Position numbers and translations under genes: made by a program. 64,000 bases of DNA from Candidatus Pacearchaeota archaeon. Lineage in GTDB: Archaea; Nanobdellota; Nanobdellia; Pacearchaeales; GW2011-AR1. The stretch is from assembly GCA_023144035.1 (NCBI GenBank), contig JAGLGM010000002.1, positions 62,001 through 126,000 on the forward strand, written 5' to 3'. Positions 1 through 9,137 of the stretch are shown here, one piece after another (position 1 is the stretch's first letter; each line of letters starts with the position of its first letter). The notes beneath the pieces are model-generated. The model worked only from the letters and a program-made list of their open reading frames with translations. It had not been told where the DNA came from and searched no databases.

Positions 1-1237
1 AAAAAAGAATTATTGCTCCTAAAATAAGCATAATCCCTCCGCTAATAAGAACTCTATATTTTTCTAAGTTTCCTTTTAGATATTTCTTTTTATTTATTAT
101 TAGAAAGTAATCTATAAATATAAATAATAAAACAATAGTTACTAAAATATTAGTTCCAGAAATAAAATGATTAAACATTCCTACAAGAGAAAACCCATAC
201 ATTGTAGAAAATATTGCGGTAAATAAAAACCAAACAAGATAAAACACCAAATAATTTTTTAATATATTTTTCTTATTTTCTTCATTATTTTTTTCTTTAA
301 ATAACCATATTAGCAAGAAACTTAAAGGAATAATTATGAAAGTAAATGTTGCAATACCACTCCAACTTGCAAAATTAAACGCAGAGAAGAAAGCAGTTGC
401 AATACCTAGAAGAGATATTTTAATTAAATTATTATTTTTTCTTCCTGTTTCTTGAGATTTTTTGTCCAGAAAATTTATAGATAAGGCATAAACCAGTAAA
501 ACCAAGAAAAAAGAAAACATACCAATTGATTCATGATCTGAAAAACCAGCTAAAGTCCTATATAAATACATAGGAATTATTGCAAGAAAACCAGTACTAA
601 TTAGTGCAGTAATTTTAGATTTTGTTAAAACAAAGATTAAAAAGAAAAAAGCGATTAAACCAAGTAGAAAAAAGATTACAGGAGAAACAACATTTACAAA
701 TTGGATAGAAACATCTGGATTAAATATTGTAAAGAATTTATACAAACCCACAGTAGCCCTTGGAGTAAATTCATTTGTATAGCCTAAATTAAGAGAAGGA
801 TATCTCATAAGGTCTGCATCTGGAAGACCTCCTTCAGAAATCATTGTTTCAGCAACTCTTAAAAAATAAAAAGGATCAAGTGCAAGAGGAATATTTTCTC
901 CGGTTGTAGAATCTACAAGAAGAGGTAGATTTTGTAATCTAATCCAAGTACCTCCTATTAAGATAATGATTAAAAGAATCATAATTAAGATATTTAGAGC
1001 TTTTTTTTGCTGAAATAAATTTAAAGCTTTTTTAAATCCACTTTTAATATCTTTTAAACTTTCTTTAATATCTTTTCTTTCATTTACTTGAATAATATTA
1101 TCATCTCCTTTAATCTCAACTTTTTTTACATCCTGAACTCGAACAACATTATCATCTCCTTTAATTTCAATTTTTTCTCCATCATCTATAATTATCTTAT
1201 TATCTTCCCCACTTATTTTTATTTTATCTTCTTCCAT
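1..1237 (-). CDS. Oligosaccharyltransferase STT3/AglB-like, partial (C-terminus outside window)
   Basis: Hand translation of minus strand from ATG at 1237: ...DPFYFLRVAETMISEGGLPDADLMRYPS...TNEFTPRATVGLYKFF... and ...YRTLAGFSDHESIGMF, typical STT3 features; open frame runs off the window edge; not listed in ORF track. Confidence 0.85.
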   Translation of the reverse strand, partial: MEEDKIKISGEDNKIIIDDGEKIEIKGDDNVVRVQDVKKVEIKGDDNIIQVNERKDIKESLKDIKSGFKKALNLFQQKKALNILIMILLIIILIGGTWIRLQNLPLLVDSTTGENIPLALDPFYFLRVAETMISEGGLPDADLMRYPSLNLGYTNEFTPRATVGLYKFFTIFNPDVSIQFVNVVSPVIFFLLGLIAFFFLIFVLTKSKITALISTGFLAIIPMYLYRTLAGFSDHESIGMFSFFLVLLVYALSINFLDKKSQETGRKNNNLIKISLLGIATAFFSAFNFASWSGIATFTFIIIPLSFLLIWLFKEKNNEENKKNILKNYLVFYLVWFLFTAIFSTMYGFSLVGMFNHFISGTNILVTIVLLFIFIDYFLIINKKKYLKGNLEKYRVLISGGIMLILGAIILF

Positions 1238-1277
1238 ATTTTATTTCAAAGAGAATTGTGTTTTAAAACTTTGTTAA

Positions 1278-2270
1278 TTACAATAATAAAGCTAATCCAA
1301 GAGCAATAATTATTAATTGAAATCCATAAATTAAATATACTACTTCTTTTTCATTTATTTTCTTACCTTGTTTTGTTTTTTTCAAGATTTTAATTGCTAA
1401 ATGCTCTAAACCATATATTTTATTATAAGGCATGTCCAAGCCTCCATCTTCATTAACTTTAGCAAAACTATATTTTTTTAATTTTCCTCTTAATTTTAAA
1501 ACAGTTTCAAGAAGATAAGGTATAAAAAAGAAAAGAGCAATTTTTTCAATATTTCCCAATATAGCAATACAAGCAATCAAGGCTCCTACAGCATAAGTCA
1601 TAACATCTCCTGGAAATACTTTTGCAGGATATTTATTAAAAATATAAAATGCAAGCAATGCAGCAACCATACATAAAGCAACTACACTTAACCAACTATT
1701 TCCTGTTATAAAAGTCACAAAAGCCAATGCAGATAAAATTAAGATACCTTGTCCTGCCTCTAAACCATTATATCCTGCAAGAAAATTAAAAGTTGTTGTT
1801 GCTCCAACAACTCCAAGGGGAATTACAATTAAAGGAAATAAAATTCCTAATTCAAAACCTAAAATACTTGATTCTCCTGCATTAATAACCATTAAAGGAA
1901 TTGCAGCAAATAAAATTAAAAATAACCTAGATTTTGCAGATAATCCTCCTTTTTGCCAACCAAATAAATCATCTACAATTCCTACAATTGAACTTATAAG
2001 TAAAACAGCTAAAATTACAAAAAGATAACTTGTAATATCTCCACCATCTTTAAAATAAAAGATTCTTATGGCAATATATAATAAAACTCCTAATAAGAAA
2101 CCAAAAACTACAATAAGACCTCCTGAACCTGCAACATTTTTTGGATGATTTAATTTATTCATGTCTTCCCAAACAAGGCCAATTTGTTTTGCTTTTTTTA
2201 TCCAAAAAGGCATTGCTAAAAAAGTACAGAAAAAACTAATAAAAATTGTAAATAATAGTAAAGGTTCCAT
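1278..2270 (-). CDS. GPT/MraY-family UDP-GlcNAc-1-phosphate transferase (dolichyl-phosphate type, AglH-like)
   Basis: Multi-TM protein with NFLAGYNGLEAGQG and GDVMTYAVGA motifs; adjacent to STT3. Confidence 0.85.
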   Translation of the reverse strand: MEPLLLFTIFISFFCTFLAMPFWIKKAKQIGLVWEDMNKLNHPKNVAGSGGLIVVFGFLLGVLLYIAIRIFYFKDGGDITSYLFVILAVLLISSIVGIVDDLFGWQKGGLSAKSRLFLILFAAIPLMVINAGESSILGFELGILFPLIVIPLGVVGATTTFNFLAGYNGLEAGQGILILSALAFVTFITGNSWLSVVALCMVAALLAFYIFNKYPAKVFPGDVMTYAVGALIACIAILGNIEKIALFFFIPYLLETVLKLRGKLKKYSFAKVNEDGGLDMPYNKIYGLEHLAIKILKKTKQGKKINEKEVVYLIYGFQLIIIALGLALLL

Positions 2271-2314
2271 GAAATACTCAGTTAGAGGTGATTTTTAAAT
2301 TTAATTATAAATCT

Positions 2315-3172
2315 TTATCTAAATAAAAGAGGAGTTAAATATACTTCAATTATTGCTGCAACAATTAAGATAACTATTGCTAAAAACAATAAAAGCGCGA
2401 CATTCTCAATAACTTTAATAAAATGTTTATTTTTTATTCCATGTTTAATTGTAGCAAAACCAAACATACCTCCGGCTAAGGCAGTTATAAAATAAGCAGC
2501 TATTTCTGGAAAACCATGTATCATATATCTAGCTATTCCAATTGGTATTTCAGCAATCTTATATTGTGTAAAAATTCCTATTGCTGCTGCTATTACACTT
2601 GCATTCCAAGCCAAGATAAATATTGCTCCTGCACCAAAAATTAAAGAAAATATAAGTGTAAAAATCATAACATAAACATTATTTTCTATAATTGATAAAA
2701 ATCTTAATTCTTTTGTAGCTCCTCCAGAAATGTTTGCTTCTGATAAAGAATATTCTGAAACACAATGCTCAATATTTCCAGGACTATTAATCATACAATA
2801 GGTTTCAACTTGTGCATTAAAAAGAGAAGGATTTTGAATTACCATAAACCAAAAAGAAAAAGCAATAACAAAACCTAAAAACAGCCACATTAAAGCATAA
2901 ATAGCATCTTTGTGGATTTTCCAGACTTTTATAATTCCTTCAACTTGTTCATCTTCTTCCTCTTCTTTTTTTATAATAAAGTACATAAAAGGAAGCGAAA
3001 ACATTACACAAAAGGTTACAACTAACATTCCAGAATATTGCGATAAAACTGTATCTTTCGCAAAAAACCAGTGAACTAATAATAAAGAAAGGGAGCCATA
3101 CAAAAGGCCAATAAAAAGCATTTTCCAACTTCCTTTTTCAACTCTTTTTGGATTAATTAAAGATTCTAACAT
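2315..3172 (-). CDS. SpoIIM/DUF95-family integral membrane protein
   Basis: Multi-TM, IPIGIARYMIHGFPEIAAYFITALAGG typical of stage II sporulation M-like proteins. Confidence 0.7.
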   Translation of the reverse strand: MLESLINPKRVEKGSWKMLFIGLLYGSLSLLLVHWFFAKDTVLSQYSGMLVVTFCVMFSLPFMYFIIKKEEEEDEQVEGIIKVWKIHKDAIYALMWLFLGFVIAFSFWFMVIQNPSLFNAQVETYCMINSPGNIEHCVSEYSLSEANISGGATKELRFLSIIENNVYVMIFTLIFSLIFGAGAIFILAWNASVIAAAIGIFTQYKIAEIPIGIARYMIHGFPEIAAYFITALAGGMFGFATIKHGIKNKHFIKVIENVALLLFLAIVILIVAAIIEVYLTPLLFR

Positions 3173-3222
3173 AATAATATTAAAAAAAGAGATTTTTTAA
3201 ATGTTAGTTAATTAATGAGGGT

Positions 3223-4026
3223 ATGCAAAAGGAAAAGAGGTTTAATCAGATTGTAAAAGATATAAAATCTGTTAAAATTCAAGGAGCTAGAAATATAGCA
3301 AAAAAAGCTTTGTATGCTTATTCTTTAATTCCAACTAAGGAATCAAAAAAGAAATTACTTTTATCTAGACCAACAGAACCTATGATGGAAAATGTATTAA
3401 ATTTAGCAGAAAAAAAACCTTATAATGAAATTGAAAAACATTTTGATGAAGCACAAGATAAAATAAACAAAGAGGTTTTAAAATTAGTTAAGAGTAAAGA
3501 TGTTCTTTTTACACATTGTCATTCTACTAATGTTGCAAATGCATTAATTTATGCAAAGAAAAAAGGAAAAAACTTTGAAGTATATAATACTGAAACCCGT
3601 CCATTATTTCAAGGAAGAGAAACTGCTCGTGAATTAAGAAAAGCAGGAATTAAAGTCACAATGTTTATTGATTCTGCATTAGGAGTAGCATTATCTAAAG
3701 AGCAAGGAACAAAAAAAGCAAATAAAATATTTTTAGGTGCAGATGCTTTATTAAGAAAAGGAGTAATAAATAAGATTGGGAGTGAAATTATTGCTCAAGT
3801 AGCAAAAAATAACAAGATTCCTGTTTATATCGTCGCTGATTCTTGGAAATTTACAAAGAAAAAAGTTCCAAGAGAACAGAGAAAGTTAGCAGAAGTTTGG
3901 GATACGGCTCCAAAGAATATCAAGGTAAAAAACCCTGCTTTTGAATTTGTACCTAAGAAATATATTAAAGAAATTATTTCAGAATTAGGGACTTTAAGAT
4001 ATAAAGAATTTTTAAGAAAAGTTTAA
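3223..4026 (+). CDS. eIF-2B alpha-like / ribose-1,5-bisphosphate isomerase family
   Basis: FTHCHSTNVANAL, NTETRPLFQGRETARELRKAGI, GADALLRKGVINKIGS motifs. Confidence 0.85.
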   Translation: MQKEKRFNQIVKDIKSVKIQGARNIAKKALYAYSLIPTKESKKKLLLSRPTEPMMENVLNLAEKKPYNEIEKHFDEAQDKINKEVLKLVKSKDVLFTHCHSTNVANALIYAKKKGKNFEVYNTETRPLFQGRETARELRKAGIKVTMFIDSALGVALSKEQGTKKANKIFLGADALLRKGVINKIGSEIIAQVAKNNKIPVYIVADSWKFTKKKVPREQRKLAEVWDTAPKNIKVKNPAFEFVPKKYIKEIISELGTLRYKEFLRKV

Positions 4027-4445
4027 TGTTTATGCTCACAATTCTCATCATGCACATGTTCTCCTTGTGCATTCATAAAAGTTGTTGTTAATTCATTATT
4101 TATACTTTCTAGATTACTATTTAGTTCTTTTTTAACTTCATCTAGTTTTACAATTTGATCTTCAATTAACTTTTTTGTTTCAGGAATACTTTTTTTAACA
4201 AGATTTTTCCCACCAACATCTACAGTTAATTCTTCAGATGCTAATTTTGTCTTTACAAAAATTCCTCTTCCAATTGGGGCAAGAATTTCTTTTTCCTTTG
4301 AACCGATTAACTCATCTAACCCAATTACAAGGGAGTTCATTTCAACAATTGCTTGTTCTACTGATTCTAATTGTTGTTGTAGTTGCATGATTTGTTGTTC
4401 ATACATCCCTAGCTTCTGCATTAATTTTTCTTGATTTTTATCCAT
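4023..4445 (-). CDS. Prefoldin alpha subunit
   Basis: Coiled-coil/beta-hairpin pattern; LAPIGRGIFVKTKL; His-rich tail. Confidence 0.8.
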   Translation of the reverse strand: MDKNQEKLMQKLGMYEQQIMQLQQQLESVEQAIVEMNSLVIGLDELIGSKEKEILAPIGRGIFVKTKLASEELTVDVGGKNLVKKSIPETKKLIEDQIVKLDEVKKELNSNLESINNELTTTFMNAQGEHVHDENCEHKH

Positions 4446-4457
4446 AGAATTACATAA

Positions 4458-5006
4458 TTAAACGACTTTTAAATATTTCCTTAAGATTGCTCCAAAGATA
4501 ATGGCAATTATAAAATAAAATAAAATCCAACTTCCAATTATTCCAAAGAATTTGACATCTCCTAAATTAACAAAGAAATCTTGAAACCATCTAAAAAATA
4601 AAATAAGCGGAACACCTGTAAATGCTATTGCCCTCATACTTAATTTCATTTGCTTTGGAAATAGTTTGAATTGTGATTTTTGAAGTTCCATTAATTTTTC
4701 AGGATGTTCTTTAAATTCTTTCATTTGTTTTTGAATTTCTTTTTGTTCTTTTTTCAATTCTTTTAGTGCTACTTGGTCAGTAGCATATTTTTGAGCTAAA
4801 GTAACAATTAAAGTTATAATTAAAATAATAAATGTCATACCCCAACTAACATCCCAAAGTAAGAGAGCACCTGCACTAGGATTTAATATTGCATGAATAG
4901 AATTCTTTATTACAGGAATCTTATCCCATAAACCAGCAATAACTAATGAGATTAACATTACAATAATAATTGGTCTAAAACTTCCCTCTTTTCCTTGGTT
5001 ATCCAT
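4458..5006 (-). CDS. DUF106/EMC3-TMCO1-like membrane protein insertase
   Basis: TM topology plus coiled coil QKYATDQVALKELKKEQKEIQKQMKEFKEHPEKLMELQKSQF. Confidence 0.75.
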   Translation of the reverse strand: MDNQGKEGSFRPIIIVMLISLVIAGLWDKIPVIKNSIHAILNPSAGALLLWDVSWGMTFIILIITLIVTLAQKYATDQVALKELKKEQKEIQKQMKEFKEHPEKLMELQKSQFKLFPKQMKLSMRAIAFTGVPLILFFRWFQDFFVNLGDVKFFGIIGSWILFYFIIAIIFGAILRKYLKVV

Positions 5007-5017
5007 TTTATGTTAAA

Positions 5018-5983
5018 TTAAAGTTTGTTTTTAAAGACTCCGCTCGGCGCATAATCTCCTTTTATTTCTTCTACAACAAGATACAAATCATGGATTTTAA
5101 TAGTTTCTCCAAAATTCTTTCTTAATTCTAAAATAAAATCTCTTAATTCAAAAGAATCCTTTATAATTAAACCAATATCCAAGTCCCAGTTTTCATTTCC
5201 TAGATATTTATATAAATAAATTGCATGTTTGTTGTTTCTCAAGAATATTTGTAGTTTCTCTTGTTTTCTGTTTTCTTTTATTTTCAACTGCAAATTATAG
5301 AATTCATAACCTAATTTATGTTTATCCACAGAAAGAGTATATCCTTTAATTATACCTAATCTCTCTAAATTCTTTATCCTATATTTTATTGCATTTGCAG
5401 TCATATTTAATTTTTTAGAAAGTTCACTATATTCTACACGAGAATTGTTAGAGAGAAGCTCTAAAATTTTTAAATCAGTTTTATCTAACTCCTTTTTCTC
5501 AGCTTTTTTATATTCAATTTCTTTTTTAGAACCAAAAATTTTTATTGGAAAATTTTCAAGTGTATTTTCCATAATAATTATAGAATATTTTTCAAGATGG
5601 TTTCCTATTTTATTAGTAATTTCATTAAGAATTTTTTGTAAATGTCCATTATCTTTTGCAAATATATCAAAAATAATATTCCACTTTCCAATTACAGGTC
5701 CCATATATGAAACAAATTCGTGTTTTAATAAATAATTCATAAATTCTTTTTCTTTTTCTTGTGAAATTCCTTTTAATTCAAAAAAACATCCATATCTAGA
5801 AAAATCTAAAACCTCTGTATCAATTACAGTATAGAATCCAAGAATCATTTTTTCTTTTATCAACTTGTTTAATCTATATGTTGCAACTTCTCTACTAATA
5901 CCAACTTTCTTGGCTAATCTATTTAAAGGAAGCTTTGAATTAAGAGTCAACTCCATTAATATTTTTTCATCTTTTTTATCCAT
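5018..5983 (-). CDS. Lrp/AsnC-type regulator with two HTH-Lrp segments
   Basis: DEKILMELTLNSKLPLNRLAKKVGISREVATYRLNKL and DLKILELLSNNSRVEYSELSKKLNMTANAIKYRIKNLERLGIIKGY. Confidence 0.85.
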   Translation of the reverse strand: MDKKDEKILMELTLNSKLPLNRLAKKVGISREVATYRLNKLIKEKMILGFYTVIDTEVLDFSRYGCFFELKGISQEKEKEFMNYLLKHEFVSYMGPVIGKWNIIFDIFAKDNGHLQKILNEITNKIGNHLEKYSIIIMENTLENFPIKIFGSKKEIEYKKAEKKELDKTDLKILELLSNNSRVEYSELSKKLNMTANAIKYRIKNLERLGIIKGYTLSVDKHKLGYEFYNLQLKIKENRKQEKLQIFLRNNKHAIYLYKYLGNENWDLDIGLIIKDSFELRDFILELRKNFGETIKIHDLYLVVEEIKGDYAPSGVFKNKL

Positions 5984-6094
5984 ATCTTACTATAATGCAA
6001 AAATAGTATATAAATTTTGTTATATTGTAAAAAATAAGGAGAAAGGTTTTATATTAACTATTTATTTTAACTTTTTTATAGGAGAAAAAATAAA

Positions 6095-6487
6095 ATGCCT
6101 ATGTGCGGATTTAATGAAAAAATGTTGAAGGGCTTAACTGCTTTAACAGAAGGATTAGTAGAACATGGATTAAAATACCGTTGTAAGAAAAATAAAGAAA
6201 CAATTGATCAAGGAATTAAGAGAGAAATTGCTGACATGGTAAGATTAATTCTAGAACTTAATGGAATTGATGATTCTGCAAAGAGAATCATGACTGAAGG
6301 AATTGTCAAATATGCTCAAGGATTTTATATGCATATGAGAAAAAAAGGAATTGATAATTATCAAGAAGACATTGGAAAGATTATGAAATATTTTGAGTTT
6401 ATGGATTCTAAATATTATGATAAACTTGAAGGTCAGCCAGAAGATATGAAAGAGCTAACTAAATTTCTTAATGAAAAGGAAATTTAA
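6095..6487 (+). CDS. Hypothetical protein
   Basis: 130-aa ORF, coding-like composition, no family recognised. Confidence 0.6.
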   Translation: MPMCGFNEKMLKGLTALTEGLVEHGLKYRCKKNKETIDQGIKREIADMVRLILELNGIDDSAKRIMTEGIVKYAQGFYMHMRKKGIDNYQEDIGKIMKYFEFMDSKYYDKLEGQPEDMKELTKFLNEKEI

Positions 6488-6501
6488 AAAGACCTATAAA
6501 A

Positions 6502-6535
6502 CTGAGGAGGTGATTAGCCTCAGATTAATTCTGAG
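6502..6535 (+). promoter_or_regulatory. Two mutually exclusive stem-loops (CTGAGG/CCTCAG versus CTCAGA/TCTGAG)
   Basis: Perfect 6-bp inverted repeats sharing the middle arm, between two genes. Confidence 0.4.
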
Positions 6536-6571
6536 AAAAAATAAGAAGATGAAGAATTTTAAAAAAAATAT

Positions 6572-6814
6572 TTGGATGAGAATTTTTTAAACTATTTAGC
6601 ATTTGCCACAACATCTTTATTTTTTTATACCCTTGCTGCTATTTCTGGAGAATCTTTAAATTTTACAAAATGGAAAGAGAACAGAATGAAATATATAAAA
6701 CAAATAAACTTAGAAGAGGAAATTCAACAAAATACTTATCGCCAAGAATTCCAATCTTTAGACAAAAATAAAGATTATTTAGTTGATTCAATAGAGTTTA
6801 TTTATAGAGAATAA
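6572..6814 (+). CDS. Small membrane protein with one EF-hand-like loop
   Basis: TM-like N-terminus and C-terminal FQSLDKNKDYLVDSIEF (DxNxDxLVDxxE); start is TTG in track. Confidence 0.5.
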   Translation: MDENFLNYLAFATTSLFFYTLAAISGESLNFTKWKENRMKYIKQINLEEEIQQNTYRQEFQSLDKNKDYLVDSIEFIYRE

Positions 6815-6817
6815 AAC

Positions 6818-8260
6818 TTACCCACTCCCCATAAATTTCCTCATTGCAGGATTCATATCAGTAGCATGTTGTTGTGCAATGTTTTGGTAAAACTGAAACA
6901 TAATCATAATTACCAACAATATAGCTGTTCCTGAAACAAGAGCACCTAACAAGTCAGTAGTAGCTGCTAACAAACCAATGGCTGCACCACCCATTACAGT
7001 TAAAGGCATAATATATCTATCTAAAATACTTTCTAATACTCTAATATCTTGTCTAAATCCTGCTACTTGTAAACCAGAAGCTGCAATTTTTTTCGCTTGT
7101 GATTTAGAATCCATTCCAGATGTTTTAACCCAAAATACAGAAAATAATGCACAAAGTGCAACAAAGAATAAAATATGTGTTATTCCTTGAAGTAAATATT
7201 TAGGTAAAAAACCTCCTCGAATAAATAATTCTAAAAGATTTGTTGAACCCATCCAAAACGCTAAACCAGATATAGGTTGACCTCCAGAAAAACTACCCAT
7301 CCAAGTAAAATAAGATGCAAATTTAGCCCCTCCAGTACAAATCCCTCCTTCAACAAGACATGGAGCAGCAGCATTTTCTATTAATCCTCCAAATAAAGAT
7401 ACATTTGCCATTAAAGCTGCAACTAAAATAACTGGGATAACAGAAGCATAAAAGAAAGATAAAGGCCATTTCATACCATAACCTCTAAGCCTACCAAAAG
7501 ATAAAGGAATTTCAACTTTTAATGATTGAGCCCATACAACTAATAAGAAAATTAAAATTGTTGCAACCAATACAGCCACAGCAGATATAAATTCAATAGG
7601 ATATTTATTAATAATTGATTGTATTAATACAAAGACTTTACCTGCACAAGGTGTCCCTTTAAAGTCTAATAAACAATTTCTTCCTTGTTGATTTATAAAT
7701 TGAAAAGCACTTGTGAATAATCTCCAACTAACTCCTGCCCCAATAAACAGACTTACTCCAGAACCAAATCCCCATTTTTCACAGAGTTCATTCATAAAGT
7801 AAATTGCTAGACCTCCGAGTATAAGCTGTATAATTAAGAGCCATCCAAGACCTGGAATAGGTTGTAAACCTTTCATCAAAACATAAATTAATGCTTCAAA
7901 TACAATAAAGAAGAAAACTAATAATTTTTGAATTCCTTGGAAAAACTTTTTACCTTCATCACTATTAGTATCAATATTTAAAATTCCAGAACCAACTAGT
8001 AATTGAAGAATAATAGAAGCCATTACAATAGGACCAATACCTAAAGAGATAATACTTCCAAAATCAGTACCCATAATAATTGCTAAGTATTCAAATCTCT
8101 CAAGAGCATTTACAGATAAACCAAAAAGAGGAATATTTGCCAAGATAAAAAAAGAAATTAAAACAATAAGAGTCCATTTAAGTTTAACATTAAATCCAAG
8201 TTTCTTTTCATCAGGTTTTTTAACTTCAGGAATTAAACCAAATATACTTTTAAAATCCAT
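6818..8260 (-). CDS. secY: Protein translocase subunit SecY (Sec61 alpha)
   Basis: 10-TM protein at the end of ribosomal operon; SLGIGPIVMASIILQLLVG, QQHATDMNPAMRKFMG. Confidence 0.95.
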   Translation of the reverse strand: MDFKSIFGLIPEVKKPDEKKLGFNVKLKWTLIVLISFFILANIPLFGLSVNALERFEYLAIIMGTDFGSIISLGIGPIVMASIILQLLVGSGILNIDTNSDEGKKFFQGIQKLLVFFFIVFEALIYVLMKGLQPIPGLGWLLIIQLILGGLAIYFMNELCEKWGFGSGVSLFIGAGVSWRLFTSAFQFINQQGRNCLLDFKGTPCAGKVFVLIQSIINKYPIEFISAVAVLVATILIFLLVVWAQSLKVEIPLSFGRLRGYGMKWPLSFFYASVIPVILVAALMANVSLFGGLIENAAAPCLVEGGICTGGAKFASYFTWMGSFSGGQPISGLAFWMGSTNLLELFIRGGFLPKYLLQGITHILFFVALCALFSVFWVKTSGMDSKSQAKKIAASGLQVAGFRQDIRVLESILDRYIMPLTVMGGAAIGLLAATTDLLGALVSGTAILLVIMIMFQFYQNIAQQHATDMNPAMRKFMGSG

Positions 8261-8262
8261 GA

Positions 8263-8796
8263 TTATTTCTTTTCCTTATTTTTTGTTTCTTTAAGCGAAG
8301 CAACTATTTTCGGAGCGCTTTCAACTTTTTGTTTTTCTTTAAGGACAATCATCTCTTTTTTTATAGGAAGGATTATTTCTCCTCCTGCTTTTTTAACTTT
8401 CTCAATTGCTGATTTAGAAGCTTCTTTAGCCTTTATAATTAATTTGCTTTTTACTTCTCCTGTTCCTAATATTTTATATGATTTTAAATTAATTTCAAAT
8501 CCTTTAGTTGTCTTTTTCCCGTATTTTTCAATATTTTTTTCAATTTCTTGAAGATTTATTCTATTTTCTTTATCTTTTTGAGTTCCTCTACTTGTAATTC
8601 CTTGTTTTCCAAAATATTTTCCTCCATAAAGTTTTGTTATCAATGTTTTTTTATGATCTGCTCGTTTTCCACTTCCTGCCATTCCTTTTCCTCCTCTATG
8701 TCCTGTTTTTTTTGCTTTTTTTCTAGCACCAGTACCATGAGTTCCCATTTTTCTTCCATGCATTCTCGAAGATTTTTTTCTTTTTTTAGTTTTCAT
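8263..8796 (-). CDS. Ribosomal protein uL15
   Basis: RMHGRKMGTHGTGARKKAKKTGHRGGKGMAGSGKRADHKK; operon position. Confidence 0.95.
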   Translation of the reverse strand: MKTKKRKKSSRMHGRKMGTHGTGARKKAKKTGHRGGKGMAGSGKRADHKKTLITKLYGGKYFGKQGITSRGTQKDKENRINLQEIEKNIEKYGKKTTKGFEINLKSYKILGTGEVKSKLIIKAKEASKSAIEKVKKAGGEIILPIKKEMIVLKEKQKVESAPKIVASLKETKNKEKK

Positions 8797-9137
8797 TACA
8801 ACATCCTCTCAACTAATTTATTTATTTTTTCTTTATGATCTCCTAAAACTCCTTTAGGAAAATGTAATTTTGTTTTAATTCCTCCTCTAGGAGAATGAAG
8901 TCTAAAGAAATTATCAATTTTAGTTTTTCTTTTTTCAACAAGTTTTTTATAAGTATCAGGATTTATTTCTCCAAAAGCAACAAAATCTCTTACTTTATTT
9001 ACCATTCCTAATTGTTCTTTAGTAGGATTTTCAAAAACTATACAACTATATTTTTTTCTTAATCTTAATCTATTAAAAGTTTCATTTATTTCTTTTCTTA
9101 AACCTACTTCTCCTGTTATTCTTATTACTATAATCAT
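8796..9137 (-). CDS. Ribosomal protein uL30
   Basis: IIVIRITGEVGLRKEINETFNRLRLRKKYSC; FRLHSPRGG; operon position. Confidence 0.93.
   Translation of the reverse strand: MIIVIRITGEVGLRKEINETFNRLRLRKKYSCIVFENPTKEQLGMVNKVRDFVAFGEINPDTYKKLVEKRKTKIDNFFRLHSPRGGIKTKLHFPKGVLGDHKEKINKLVERML

Noticed and set aside
1088-1309. 73-aa plus-strand ORF in track
   Set aside because: Antisense to the STT3 N-terminal coding region; low-complexity composition typical of reverse AT-rich coding DNA.
8277-8330. Fourth palindromic element copy in uL15 C-terminus (VASLKETK)
   Set aside because: Only partial similarity and no palindrome; not strong enough to call.
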